From: an uncultured Alphaproteobacteria bacterium
GTDB taxonomy: Bacteria > Pseudomonadota > Alphaproteobacteria > Thalassobaculales > Thalassobaculaceae
DNA length: 7,200 nucleotides
NCBI GenBank assembly: GCA_938028645.1
Contig: CALIMD010000308.1
Coordinates: forward strand, 1-7,200
Reading direction: 5' to 3'
Part shown: one piece after another, positions 1-5,715 of the stretch
Layout: each line of letters opens with the position of its first letter
Numbering within the stretch: the first letter of the stretch is position 1
Position numbers and translations under genes: made by a program
Notes under the pieces: model-generated
Database searches by the model: none
Seen by the model: only the letters and a program-made list of their open reading frames with translations
Told to the model about the DNA's origin: nothing

Positions 1-26
1 TATGGATTAGATGGGCGGACCCATAA
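1..26 (+). other. Possible 3' tail of an upstream gene (dnaX expected)
   Basis: The first bases probably hold the end of the gene before ybaB. Two + frames close here: one ends with TAG at 8-10 (after Met-Asp) and one with TAA at 24-26 (after Trp-Ile-Arg-Trp-Ala-Asp-Pro). In most alphaproteobacteria the gene before ybaB is dnaX, the DNA polymerase III tau/gamma subunit. Too few codons are visible to identify the product or choose the frame, so this assignment rests on expected gene order only. Confidence 0.3.
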
Positions 27-34
27 CATAAAAT

Positions 35-358
35 ATGAAAAACTTGGGACAAATGATGAAGCAAGTTCAGGAAATGCAGGAAAAAATGCAATCTATGCAA
101 GCGCAAATGGAGGACCTTGTTGTTGAAGGCTCTAGCGGTGCAGGAATGATCATAGTTAACCTCAACGGGAAGGGTGTTGTTCGTGAAGTCAAAATAGATC
201 CCAGCATAGTAGATCCTAACGAGGTCGGGTTGCTAGAAGATCTAATTGCTGCAGCTGTAAATGACGCGCGCTCGAAGGTTGATGGCAAAGTCGCTGAGAA
301 AATGCAAGAAGTGAGTGGTGGCATTACTTTGCCACCTGGATTTAATTTACCGTTTTAG
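35..358 (+). CDS. ybaB: YbaB/EbfC family nucleoid-associated protein
   Basis: A DNA-binding protein of the YbaB/EbfC family, which forms dimers that bind DNA in the nucleoid and is linked by gene order to recR and DNA repair. The protein has 107 residues, the usual family length. Residues 1-30 form a Met/Gln/Glu-rich amphipathic helix that starts with MKNLGQMMKQVQEMQEKM. A short glycine-rich turn and the conserved strand region (GAGMIIVNLNGKGVVREVKIDP, about 36-57) follow, then a second long helix and the typical Gly/Pro-rich tail SGGITLPPGF (94-103). The start is the ATG that gives the family-typical N-terminus; no strong Shine-Dalgarno sequence precedes it. The gene ends 9 bases before recR, so the two are almost certainly co-transcribed, probably from a promoter left of the window. 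The family call is firm; the precise cellular role is not known in most species. Confidence 0.95.
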   Translation: MKNLGQMMKQVQEMQEKMQSMQAQMEDLVVEGSSGAGMIIVNLNGKGVVREVKIDPSIVDPNEVGLLEDLIAAAVNDARSKVDGKVAEKMQEVSGGITLPPGFNLPF

Positions 359-367
359 GGTGGGGTT

Positions 368-973
368 GTGGTTAAAACGCTTGGAACTAACGAACTAGAC
401 CGCCTAGCTCATTTGTTAGGTAAGTTGCCAGGACTGGGGCCAAGATCTTCAGGTCGAGTGGCCTTGCATCTCCTTAAACAAAAAGAGTCATTAATGTTGC
501 CTTTGGCATCGGCCCTAGCTGACGCAGCCCGTAATGTTAGTTCTTGTGAAATATGCGGTAATCTCGACTCAAATAATCCATGCCGAATTTGTACTGCTCA
601 AGAGAGAGATAAGAGTACTTGTTGCGTTGTTAAAGAAGTTGGTGATTTGTGGGCTTTAGAGAGATCTAGAGTATATAACGGACAATATCATGTTATGGGG
701 GGGCTTCTATCTGCTTTAGACGGAATAGGTCCCCAGGAACTTAGATGCGAAGGCTTGGTTAAAAGAGCTTCAGATAAGTCTATGAAGGAGATTATTTTGG
801 CCATGGATGCTACTGTAGATGGTCAAACAACAGCCCATTATCTTGTAGAGTTACTATCTGAAAGTAATGTTTCTGTTACTTGGTTAGCACGCGGGGTGCC
901 TGTTGGAGGCGAGTTAGGTTACTTGGATGACGGCACTATCGCTCAAGCCCTGAAGGCTAGGAGAAGTATTTAA
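368..973 (+). CDS. recR: Recombination mediator protein RecR
   Basis: RecR works with RecO (and RecF) to load RecA onto SSB-coated single-stranded DNA at gaps; it is a structural clamp rather than an enzyme. The 201-residue length is standard. In order one sees the helix-hairpin-helix (LGKLPGLGPRSSGRVALHLL, 17-36), a four-cysteine zinc site (C60, C63, C72, C75), the Toprim domain (about 84-175, with YNGQYHVMGGLLSALDGIGP at 103-122) and the C-terminal signature LARGVPVGGELGYLDDGTI (173-191). The start is GTG, preceded by a G-rich AGGGTGGGG stretch at 357-365. Two family-conserved positions look changed: the Toprim Glu normally found in VVE-x3-D is Lys89 (VVKEVGD), and the usual Asn of LAxN-ATV is Asp147. 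Both are single-base differences from the common codon. The reading frame is intact, so I call it functional. Its stop codon directly abuts that of gloB on the other strand. Confidence 0.97.
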   Translation: MVKTLGTNELDRLAHLLGKLPGLGPRSSGRVALHLLKQKESLMLPLASALADAARNVSSCEICGNLDSNNPCRICTAQERDKSTCCVVKEVGDLWALERSRVYNGQYHVMGGLLSALDGIGPQELRCEGLVKRASDKSMKEIILAMDATVDGQTTAHYLVELLSESNVSVTWLARGVPVGGELGYLDDGTIAQALKARRSI

Positions 974-978
974 TTAAA
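969..978. other. Palindromic tail-to-tail stop junction of recR and gloB
   Basis: The ten bases TTTAATTAAA are a perfect palindrome. Its centre is the recR stop (TAA, 971-973) directly followed by the reverse complement of the gloB stop (974-976). The two convergent genes have no bases between them, and no GC-rich hairpin followed by a T-run is visible on either side, so each transcript probably runs some way into the other gene. Confidence 0.7.
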
Positions 979-1744
979 AATTGTCTTTTCTCTCTCTAAT
1001 TGCGGCGAAAACATCTACTGGTTTAGCTTCAGATAATCCTAACTCACCTGCTAAAGTAGGATCGTCAGCGCGCAGAAAAGGGTTTGTGTCGAGTTCGTCC
1101 ATTAAGACCGATGGTATAGTGGGTTGATTTTTCGATCGCATTTCCTCGAACTTTTTCACTCTTAATTGCAATTTAGTGTTATTGGGATCTATGCTAATGG
1201 CAAATTTTGCGTTTGATATAGTGTACTCATGGCCACAATAAATTTTTGCTGTTGAATTAAGGGATCGAAGTCTCAACAACGAGTTCCACATCTGTTCCAT
1301 GGTCCCTTCAAAAACTCGACCACATCCCAGAGCGAAAAGTGTATCCCCACAGAAAAGCGCGTCGGATTCTGCAAACCAGATTGCTATATGACCTCGCGTA
1401 TGACCTGGCGTTTCAATAACTTGGCCTTTATGCCCACCTACATCGATAATATCCCCATCAACCACCTGTTCGTCCATTCCGTTAATGCGAGCGTGTTCTG
1501 ATTTAGGACCAATTAACTTAGCGTTAAACCGACTGATAAGTTCTTCGTTGCCGGCAATATGATCGCCGTGATGATGCGTATTCAGCACATGGGTTAAATT
1601 CCATCCGTTTTCATCCAGAACTTTCAAAACGGGATCAGCTTCTCCAGGATCGACTACCATAGTAGTTTGGGTATTGTCGTCTCTTGCTATATAAACGTAG
1701 TTATCGGATAAGGCTGGAACGAGGGTAACTTGAAGCGGATTCAT
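974..1744 (-). CDS. gloB: Hydroxyacylglutathione hydrolase (glyoxalase II)
   Basis: Hydrolyses S-D-lactoylglutathione to D-lactate and glutathione, the second step of cytosolic methylglyoxal detoxification. It is a metallo-beta-lactamase fold enzyme. The binuclear metal site is complete: H57, H59, D61 and H62 in THHHGDH, H115 in PGHTRGH, D134 in FCGDTLF and H172 in CGHEYT. The glyoxalase-specific GCGRVFEG stands at 140-147. The C-terminal HAGH domain is present, with TNPFLRADDP (220-229) and R250/K253, which match the glutathione-binding Arg and Lys of the human enzyme. I chose the ATG at 1744 (256 residues) over a TTG 21 bases upstream, because a GGAG lies 7 bases before the ATG and this start gives the usual N-terminus (LVPALSDNYVY) and length. 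The gene is divergent from the enolase-superfamily gene and convergent with recR. Function is confident from the complete active site. Confidence 0.96.
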   Translation of the reverse strand: MNPLQVTLVPALSDNYVYIARDDNTQTTMVVDPGEADPVLKVLDENGWNLTHVLNTHHHGDHIAGNEELISRFNAKLIGPKSEHARINGMDEQVVDGDIIDVGGHKGQVIETPGHTRGHIAIWFAESDALFCGDTLFALGCGRVFEGTMEQMWNSLLRLRSLNSTAKIYCGHEYTISNAKFAISIDPNNTKLQLRVKKFEEMRSKNQPTIPSVLMDELDTNPFLRADDPTLAGELGLSEAKPVDVFAAIRERKDNF

Positions 1745-1751
1745 GATGATA

Positions 1752-1755
1752 CTCC
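1752..1755 (-). promoter_or_regulatory. Ribosome binding site of gloB
   Basis: Read on the - strand this is GGAG, 7 bases before the ATG at 1744. It decides the gloB start in favour of this ATG; an in-frame upstream TTG (1765) has the GGAG inside its own coding stretch and no comparable site ahead of it. Confidence 0.7.
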
Positions 1756-1795
1756 AGTAGCGCAAACATATACTGACTCGAAAGATAACACTCTG

Positions 1796-1825
1796 TTGCG
1801 TTTTCGGCTAGGAGCCAGCTGTAAT
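1796..1825 (+). promoter_or_regulatory. Candidate sigma70-type promoter in the divergent region
   Basis: In the 105-base gap between gloB and the enolase-superfamily gene, TTGCGT (1796-1801) and TGTAAT (1820-1825) are spaced by 18 bases, and the second box differs from TATAAT at one position. It would start a transcript shortly upstream of the + strand gene at 1850. The first box matches the consensus only in TTG. A small inverted repeat (GGCT-AGG-AGCC, 1806-1816) lies in the spacer and could bind a regulator, but it is short enough to be chance. A matching gloB promoter must lie in the same gap; I could not pick a convincing one. Confidence 0.25.
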
Positions 1826-1849
1826 TAACTAAAGAATTTGGTGATTCAC

Positions 1850-2947
1850 ATGGAAATAAAAAATATAGAGGTGATTGAGTTAGAAATGCCCTTCAGCCGT
1901 GGAGTTGAAAAAAAGGGTAACGTGGGGTTTTTAAATTGGGGCAAACTTGATTTCTGTCTAATAAAGGTTGAGACCGACGATGGTTTTATTGGTTGGGGCG
2001 ATGCCTTTAGCTTCCAATGTCGAAGGTCGGTAGCGGAGGCGGTAAAGCATATGATCGCTCCTAGAGTGATTGGTAGAAATGCCGGAGATATTGTTCAAAT
2101 CAATCATGAATTACAGCAAGAACTTCATCTATTTGGGCGATATGGAATTACAATGTTCGCAATTTCAGGTCTTGATATAGCCCTATGGGATATTGCTGGA
2201 AAAAGAGCTGGGGTTCCGCTGTATAAGCTACTTGGTGGCTCTACGATAAGATCAATTCCTGCCTATGCCAGTCTATTTAGGTACGAAGATTGCGACCTAG
2301 TAGCGGATCGTGTTCGGCATGCAATGGACTTGGGGTACGAGAGTATAAAATTGCACGAAATTAATATTCCTGAGGTTCATGCTGCTCGAGAAGCAGCGGG
2401 TCACAGTGTGCCACTAATGGTTGATGTAAATTGCCCGTGGACTCCAGAAGAAGCAAAATCAATGGCCCTCGCATTCAAAGCGTATGATATCCTTTGGTTG
2501 GAGGAACCGATTAATCCACCAGAAAATTTTCAGGCACTGTCAAAATTACGCACAGAAACTGAAATGGCGATAGCTGCGGGAGAGAACGCTTGTACTTCTT
2601 TTGAATTTAAAAAAATGATGGAAGCTAATGCGATCGATTACGCGCAACCTAGTGTTACAAAGGTAGGTGGCATCACTGAATTTCGAAAAATTGCCACCTT
2701 GTGTGAAGTATACGGAGTTCAACTTATGCCACATTCCCCTTATTTTGGGCCAGGGTTTCTTGCAACTCTGCATCTTTCACAAGCTATTCCAAATAGTGGT
2801 ATGATAGAGCGAATTTTTATAGAACCGGAAACAAATCTGTATGGTAATTCGACTTATGATCCTGTCAATGGAGCTTTTGGAGCCCCGGGTGGTAATGGGT
2901 TGGGTTTAGAGCCGGATACAGATGTTTTAAAAACTTACAGAGTTTAA
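1850..2947 (+). CDS. Enolase-superfamily (mandelate racemase/muconate lactonizing type) enzyme, substrate unknown
   Basis: Probably a cytosolic Mg-dependent acid-sugar dehydratase, racemase or cycloisomerase that abstracts the proton next to a carboxylate. The 365 residues cover the whole family fold: N-terminal capping domain (about 1-125, with the YGITMFAISGLDIALWDIAG signature at 98-117) and a TIM-barrel domain. Metal ligands are D192 (MVDVNCPW), E218 (WLEEP) and E245 (AAGENA). The second-strand motif is K167-L-H169 (IKLHE) instead of the common KxK, and the seventh-strand base is H295 (MPHSPYFGPG). The position that usually holds the Asp partner of this His is Ser268 (QPSVTKVGGITE), so the classical His-Asp dyad is missing. 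I chose ATG 1850 because it gives the family-typical start (MEIKNIEVIELEMPF); in-frame TTG 1838 and GTG 1841 are alternatives. It ends 25 bases before the methyltransferase gene and may share its transcript. No sugar transporter or dehydrogenase is nearby, so the context does not give a substrate. Confidence 0.88.
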   Translation: MEIKNIEVIELEMPFSRGVEKKGNVGFLNWGKLDFCLIKVETDDGFIGWGDAFSFQCRRSVAEAVKHMIAPRVIGRNAGDIVQINHELQQELHLFGRYGITMFAISGLDIALWDIAGKRAGVPLYKLLGGSTIRSIPAYASLFRYEDCDLVADRVRHAMDLGYESIKLHEINIPEVHAAREAAGHSVPLMVDVNCPWTPEEAKSMALAFKAYDILWLEEPINPPENFQALSKLRTETEMAIAAGENACTSFEFKKMMEANAIDYAQPSVTKVGGITEFRKIATLCEVYGVQLMPHSPYFGPGFLATLHLSQAIPNSGMIERIFIEPETNLYGNSTYDPVNGAFGAPGGNGLGLEPDTDVLKTYRV

Positions 2948-2972
2948 TTAATCGCGATCAAGTATTCCTGAG

Positions 2973-3752
2973 ATGTATAACGATGTCATAGATCTAAAAG
3001 CTTTTTATAGCTCTAATTTGGGGCAATTAGCTCGGCGTTTAATAACGAAAAAAATAAGAATGGTTTGGCCCGATGTAAGAGGTCTGAATATTATGGGCTT
3101 GGGTTATGCAGTTCCATATTTGCGTCCATTTTTGGGCGAAGCAGATCGTTTGTTTGCAGTTATGCCGGCGCAGCAAGGCGCTACAGCATGGCCAGAGGAG
3201 TATTCTAATTTAACTGTTTTAAGTGACGATGCGGAACTTCCGCTTCAGAGTTCTTCAATAGATCGTATTGTGATGGTCCACAGCGTTGAATGTTCGGAAC
3301 AACTTCGAGCCATGTTAGAAGAATCATGGAGAGTGCTTACTGGTAATGGACGCTTGCTGGTTATTGTGCCTAATCGGCGCGGTTTATGGTCAAGATTTGA
3401 ACGAACTCCTTTTGGCCATGGGCAGCCATATTCGCGATCGCAATTATCCCGTTTACTTCGAAACAATATGTTTACCACTGAGCAAACTATTCGAGCACTC
3501 TTTGTTCCGCCTTATCCATGGCGTATTATACTGCGTTCGGGCTATACTTTAGAAGATATTGGGTCGAGATGGCTGCGCCATTTAGGGGGGCTATTAATTG
3601 TGGAGGCTACAAAACAAATTTATGCTCCAAGCAAAAGTAAGCCAATTGTTAATAGGGAGCGAAGATTGTTGCCAACCGCAGCAACTCGTATTTCAGTCCT
3701 TGGGGGACGGCGAGTTCTGCCTAATACTTGCCAATGTAGTTCAATTGAATAA
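2973..3752 (+). CDS. SAM-dependent class I methyltransferase-like protein, substrate unknown
   Basis: A 259-residue protein with a methyltransferase-11-like core. It belongs to a family I know as a conserved neighbour of gloB and the chorismate mutase/hisC/tyrA genes in alphaproteobacteria; no substrate is established to my knowledge. The N-terminus carries FYSSNLGQLARRLITKKI (11-28) and VWPDVRGLNIMGLGYAVPYL (31-50), where the SAM-binding motif I is the atypical MGLGYAVPYL rather than DxGxGxG. DDAELPLQSSSIDRIVMVHS (85-104) matches the region of motifs II and III, and WRVLTGNGRLLVIVPNRRG (119-137) is the usual strand-turn-strand of this fold. RFERTPFGHGQPYS (141-154) is a family-specific signature. 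Beyond about residue 218 a basic tail of about 40 residues is poorly conserved and ends with two cysteines. The ribosome binding site is weak. Fold call good; enzymatic activity is inferred and not certain given the odd motif I. Confidence 0.85.
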   Translation: MYNDVIDLKAFYSSNLGQLARRLITKKIRMVWPDVRGLNIMGLGYAVPYLRPFLGEADRLFAVMPAQQGATAWPEEYSNLTVLSDDAELPLQSSSIDRIVMVHSVECSEQLRAMLEESWRVLTGNGRLLVIVPNRRGLWSRFERTPFGHGQPYSRSQLSRLLRNNMFTTEQTIRALFVPPYPWRIILRSGYTLEDIGSRWLRHLGGLLIVEATKQIYAPSKSKPIVNRERRLLPTAATRISVLGGRRVLPNTCQCSSIE

Positions 3753-3765
3753 TGTTGCATAAATA

Positions 3766-3790
3766 GCAGAACAGAATTAATTCTATCTGC
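3766..3790. repeat. Imperfect 25-base inverted repeat upstream of the chorismate mutase gene
   Basis: A perfect 12-base palindrome (AGAATTAATTCT, 3772-3783) is flanked by outer arms GCAGA (3766-3770) and TCTGC (3786-3790), with two bases between arm and core on one side and two on the other. It lies in the 83-base gap between the methyltransferase stop and the chorismate mutase start. No T-run follows it, so it is not a standard intrinsic terminator. A two-fold symmetric operator for a dimeric regulator, or a weak RNA hairpin, is possible. No aromatic-rich leader peptide is present in the gap. Confidence 0.5.
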
Positions 3791-3824
3791 ATTGATTATG
3801 AATTGAAGAGAAAATGTGTCCACC

Positions 3825-3828
3825 GGAG
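3825..3828 (+). promoter_or_regulatory. Ribosome binding site of the chorismate mutase gene
   Basis: GGAG, 7 bases before the GTG at 3836. It sets the start at this GTG rather than at the in-frame TTG at 3803, which has no such site and would add eleven residues (Lys/Arg-rich) not typical of the family. Confidence 0.7.
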
Positions 3829-3835
3829 ATTAAAC

Positions 3836-4579
3836 GTGGCCTCGTTGAGTGATTTAAGAAATGAGATAGACGAGCTTGATAAGAAGCTACACGACCTTCT
3901 TATGCGCCGCGTCGAGATAGGGCGAGAAGTTGCTGAGGCAAAGACCGGCACAGATTCTGGCCCCAATCTTCGGCCTGGCCGTGAAGCACAAATAATCAGA
4001 GGGCTTGCCGCGCGAAATAATGGGCCATTATCGATGGGTTCTGTGGTCAGGATATGGCGCGAAATTTTAAGTGCAAATCTTAATCAACAAATAGAAATTA
4101 GAGCAGCAACCCTTTCATCCGATGCGGACTTCCAAGCCCTAGCAACCGAATATGTTGGCACTACATCACAACTGCTATACCTCAATAGTATTGAAGAAGT
4201 TATTCATTGTGTTGCAAAAGGAGACGCAGAGATAGGAATACTCCCTGATCTAAAATTGAGTATTCACGGAAGGTGGTGGCCGAAGCTTACAAATCTCTGT
4301 AAAAATAGAAAACTAAATATCATATCGCATTTGCCTGTAGCAACAAGTAGAGCCAAAACACCAGGCGCTTTTATCGTCGCGGCACAGGAACCAGAAATAT
4401 CGGGAAACGATACTTCAGTTTTTATTGCTGACGGAGATACATATCTAGTGCCCGGACGTATAATCGACGAGGATGGAGATAAGAAACTTATATTTGTTGA
4501 TGGGTATCAACAGAGTTTAGATGCTCCTGCTGACATCAAATGGGAACGAATTGGCGCTTTTCCCAATCCGATTGTTTAA
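3836..4579 (+). CDS. AroQ-type chorismate mutase with degenerate prephenate dehydratase-like C-terminus
   Basis: The N-terminal domain (about 1-88) rearranges chorismate to prephenate, the entry step of phenylalanine and tyrosine synthesis. Aligned by eye to the E. coli P-protein mutase domain, the key residues are kept: R8 (R11), R25 (R28), K36 (K39), R49 and E50 (R51, E52) and Q85 (Q88); N81 replaces S84 and R46 replaces D48. The remaining 160 residues resemble a shortened prephenate dehydratase. A stretch ending in EEVIHCVAKGDAEIGILPD (120-138) matches the family's F-x-V-x2-G-x-A-D-x-x-x-x-P-I-E region, and GAFIVAAQEPE plus NDTSVFIA (177-198) matches the TRF strand and the start of the ACT domain. 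The catalytic TRF reads GAF here, so dehydratase activity is not expected. Length is 247 residues from the GTG start, chosen for its GGAG. The gene ends 35 bases before hisC, consistent with one operon. Mutase function is confident; the role of the tail is unknown and its homology is inferred by eye. Confidence 0.9.
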   Translation: MASLSDLRNEIDELDKKLHDLLMRRVEIGREVAEAKTGTDSGPNLRPGREAQIIRGLAARNNGPLSMGSVVRIWREILSANLNQQIEIRAATLSSDADFQALATEYVGTTSQLLYLNSIEEVIHCVAKGDAEIGILPDLKLSIHGRWWPKLTNLCKNRKLNIISHLPVATSRAKTPGAFIVAAQEPEISGNDTSVFIADGDTYLVPGRIIDEDGDKKLIFVDGYQQSLDAPADIKWERIGAFPNPIV

Positions 4580-4605
4580 TACATTAAGACAATAGAATTG
4601 AATAT

Positions 4606-4611
4606 GAGGTG
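4606..4611 (+). promoter_or_regulatory. Ribosome binding site of hisC
   Basis: GAGGTG, with GAGG ending 5 bases before the ATG at 4615. It supports this ATG over the in-frame GTG at 4609, which is itself part of the site and has no purine-rich stretch at the right distance upstream. Confidence 0.6.
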
Positions 4612-4614
4612 CTT

Positions 4615-5715
4615 ATGAATTATCCAACTCCACGCCCAACAATAGCCGAAATGGTACGTTATCAGCCTAATTTGAGCGTTAACAAATCGCAACGCGTTAT
4701 AAGGTTGTCGGCCAATGAAGGGGCTTTTGGCCCAAGTCCAAAGGCAAAAGCGGTTTTGACGAACATTGGCGAGAATATGCATTGGTACCCGGAAGAAGAA
4801 CCTGTAGCTTTAGCTGAAGCATTAGGGAAAAAATATAACCTGGATCCGTCAAAAATGGTTTTTGGATGTGGTTCGGACGAGCTGATTATGTCGATTTGTC
4901 AGGCGTTTATAGGCCCTGATGACGAAGCAATTCATTCCGAATACGGTTTTGTTATGTATCCGATGTCTATAAAAGTAGCCGGGGGGCGGCCTATATCTGC
5001 GCCGGATGTGAATTTTAGAGTGAATGTTGATGCTATACTCGAACGTATAACTGATCGCACTCGGGTTGTTTTCCTAGCAAACCCAAACAACCCTACGGGT
5101 TCATATCTATCTCGAACAGAAGTAAATAAATTGCACCGTGGGTTGCCGAATAATATTCTGTTAGTGATAGACGCGGCTTACGCAGAATTTGTCGTTAGAA
5201 ACGATTATTCGGATGGATCGGAACTAGTTGACAGTTTTGATAATGTCATAATGTTAAGGACGTTCTCGAAGCTCTATGCGATGGCCGGTTTAAGATTGGG
5301 TTGGGGGTACGGACCGGCGCACGTGACTGATGCTCTTCATGTCGTCAAACAACCGTTTGGAGCAAACAGAGCTGCGGTGGAAGCGGCTATTGCAGCAATA
5401 GATGATCAAGAATTTATAGATAAATCAGTGGAGCACAATTTGATTTGGCAGCCCTGGACTGCGGCAGAATTCGAAAAATTAGGCCTTAAATGTTTGCCGA
5501 GCGTGACTAACTTTTTAATGGTCAAATTCCCTCAAGAATTGGGTTTTACAGCAGAGGATGCAAGTAAATATTTATCAGATCGGGGAATTTTAACCCGAGG
5601 AATGAGTGGATATGGAGCTCCAGAGTACCTGCGTTTATCCATCGGAACTGAAGAAGAAATGCGCACTGTTGTCAATACAGTCGCTAAGTTTTTAGATCAA
5701 GTTAGCACTGACTGA
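4615..5715 (+). CDS. hisC: HisC-type aminotransferase (histidinol-phosphate / aromatic aminotransferase)
   Basis: A pyridoxal phosphate-dependent fold type I aminotransferase of the HisC family, 366 residues. It converts imidazole acetol phosphate to histidinol phosphate, and in many bacteria also transaminates prephenate, phenylpyruvate or hydroxyphenylpyruvate. Visible landmarks are the N-terminal LSANEGAFGPSPKA (31-44), NPNNPTG (156-162), the cofactor-binding D186 and Y189 in VIDAAYAEF, the Schiff-base lysine K219 in TFSKLYAMAGLRLGW, and the carboxylate-binding R340 in YLRLSIG. The start is the ATG with GAGG ahead of it. It lies between chorismate mutase and tyrA and overlaps tyrA by one base, with no other his gene in the window, so its local job is probably aromatic amino acid synthesis. 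Whether it also serves histidine synthesis depends on whether a second hisC exists elsewhere in the genome. Confidence 0.94.
   Translation: MNYPTPRPTIAEMVRYQPNLSVNKSQRVIRLSANEGAFGPSPKAKAVLTNIGENMHWYPEEEPVALAEALGKKYNLDPSKMVFGCGSDELIMSICQAFIGPDDEAIHSEYGFVMYPMSIKVAGGRPISAPDVNFRVNVDAILERITDRTRVVFLANPNNPTGSYLSRTEVNKLHRGLPNNILLVIDAAYAEFVVRNDYSDGSELVDSFDNVIMLRTFSKLYAMAGLRLGWGYGPAHVTDALHVVKQPFGANRAAVEAAIAAIDDQEFIDKSVEHNLIWQPWTAAEFEKLGLKCLPSVTNFLMVKFPQELGFTAEDASKYLSDRGILTRGMSGYGAPEYLRLSIGTEEEMRTVVNTVAKFLDQVSTD

Noticed and set aside
67..324. Open frame of 85 codons on the - strand inside ybaB
   Set aside because: It lies fully opposite a clear family member, and its Ser/Thr/Pro-rich translation resembles no protein I recognise; it is a mirror of ybaB codon use.
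1806..1816. GGCT-AGG-AGCC inverted repeat in the gloB divergent region
   Set aside because: Four-base arms with a three-base loop are expected by chance at this length; kept only as a remark on the promoter candidate.
1838..1849. Longer start (TTG 1838 or GTG 1841) for the enolase-superfamily gene
   Set aside because: The ATG at 1850 gives the N-terminus typical of the family; the extension adds only Met/Val-Ile-His and has no better ribosome binding site.
3346..3552. Open frame on the + strand and another on the - strand (3245-3478) inside the methyltransferase gene
   Set aside because: Both are covered by the convincing 259-residue methyltransferase frame and have no ribosome binding site or recognisable motif.
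3752..3766. Tiny frame ATG-TTG-CAT-AAA-TAG overlapping the methyltransferase stop, considered as an attenuation leader peptide
   Set aside because: It encodes only four residues with no Phe or Tyr and no terminator/antiterminator pair follows it.
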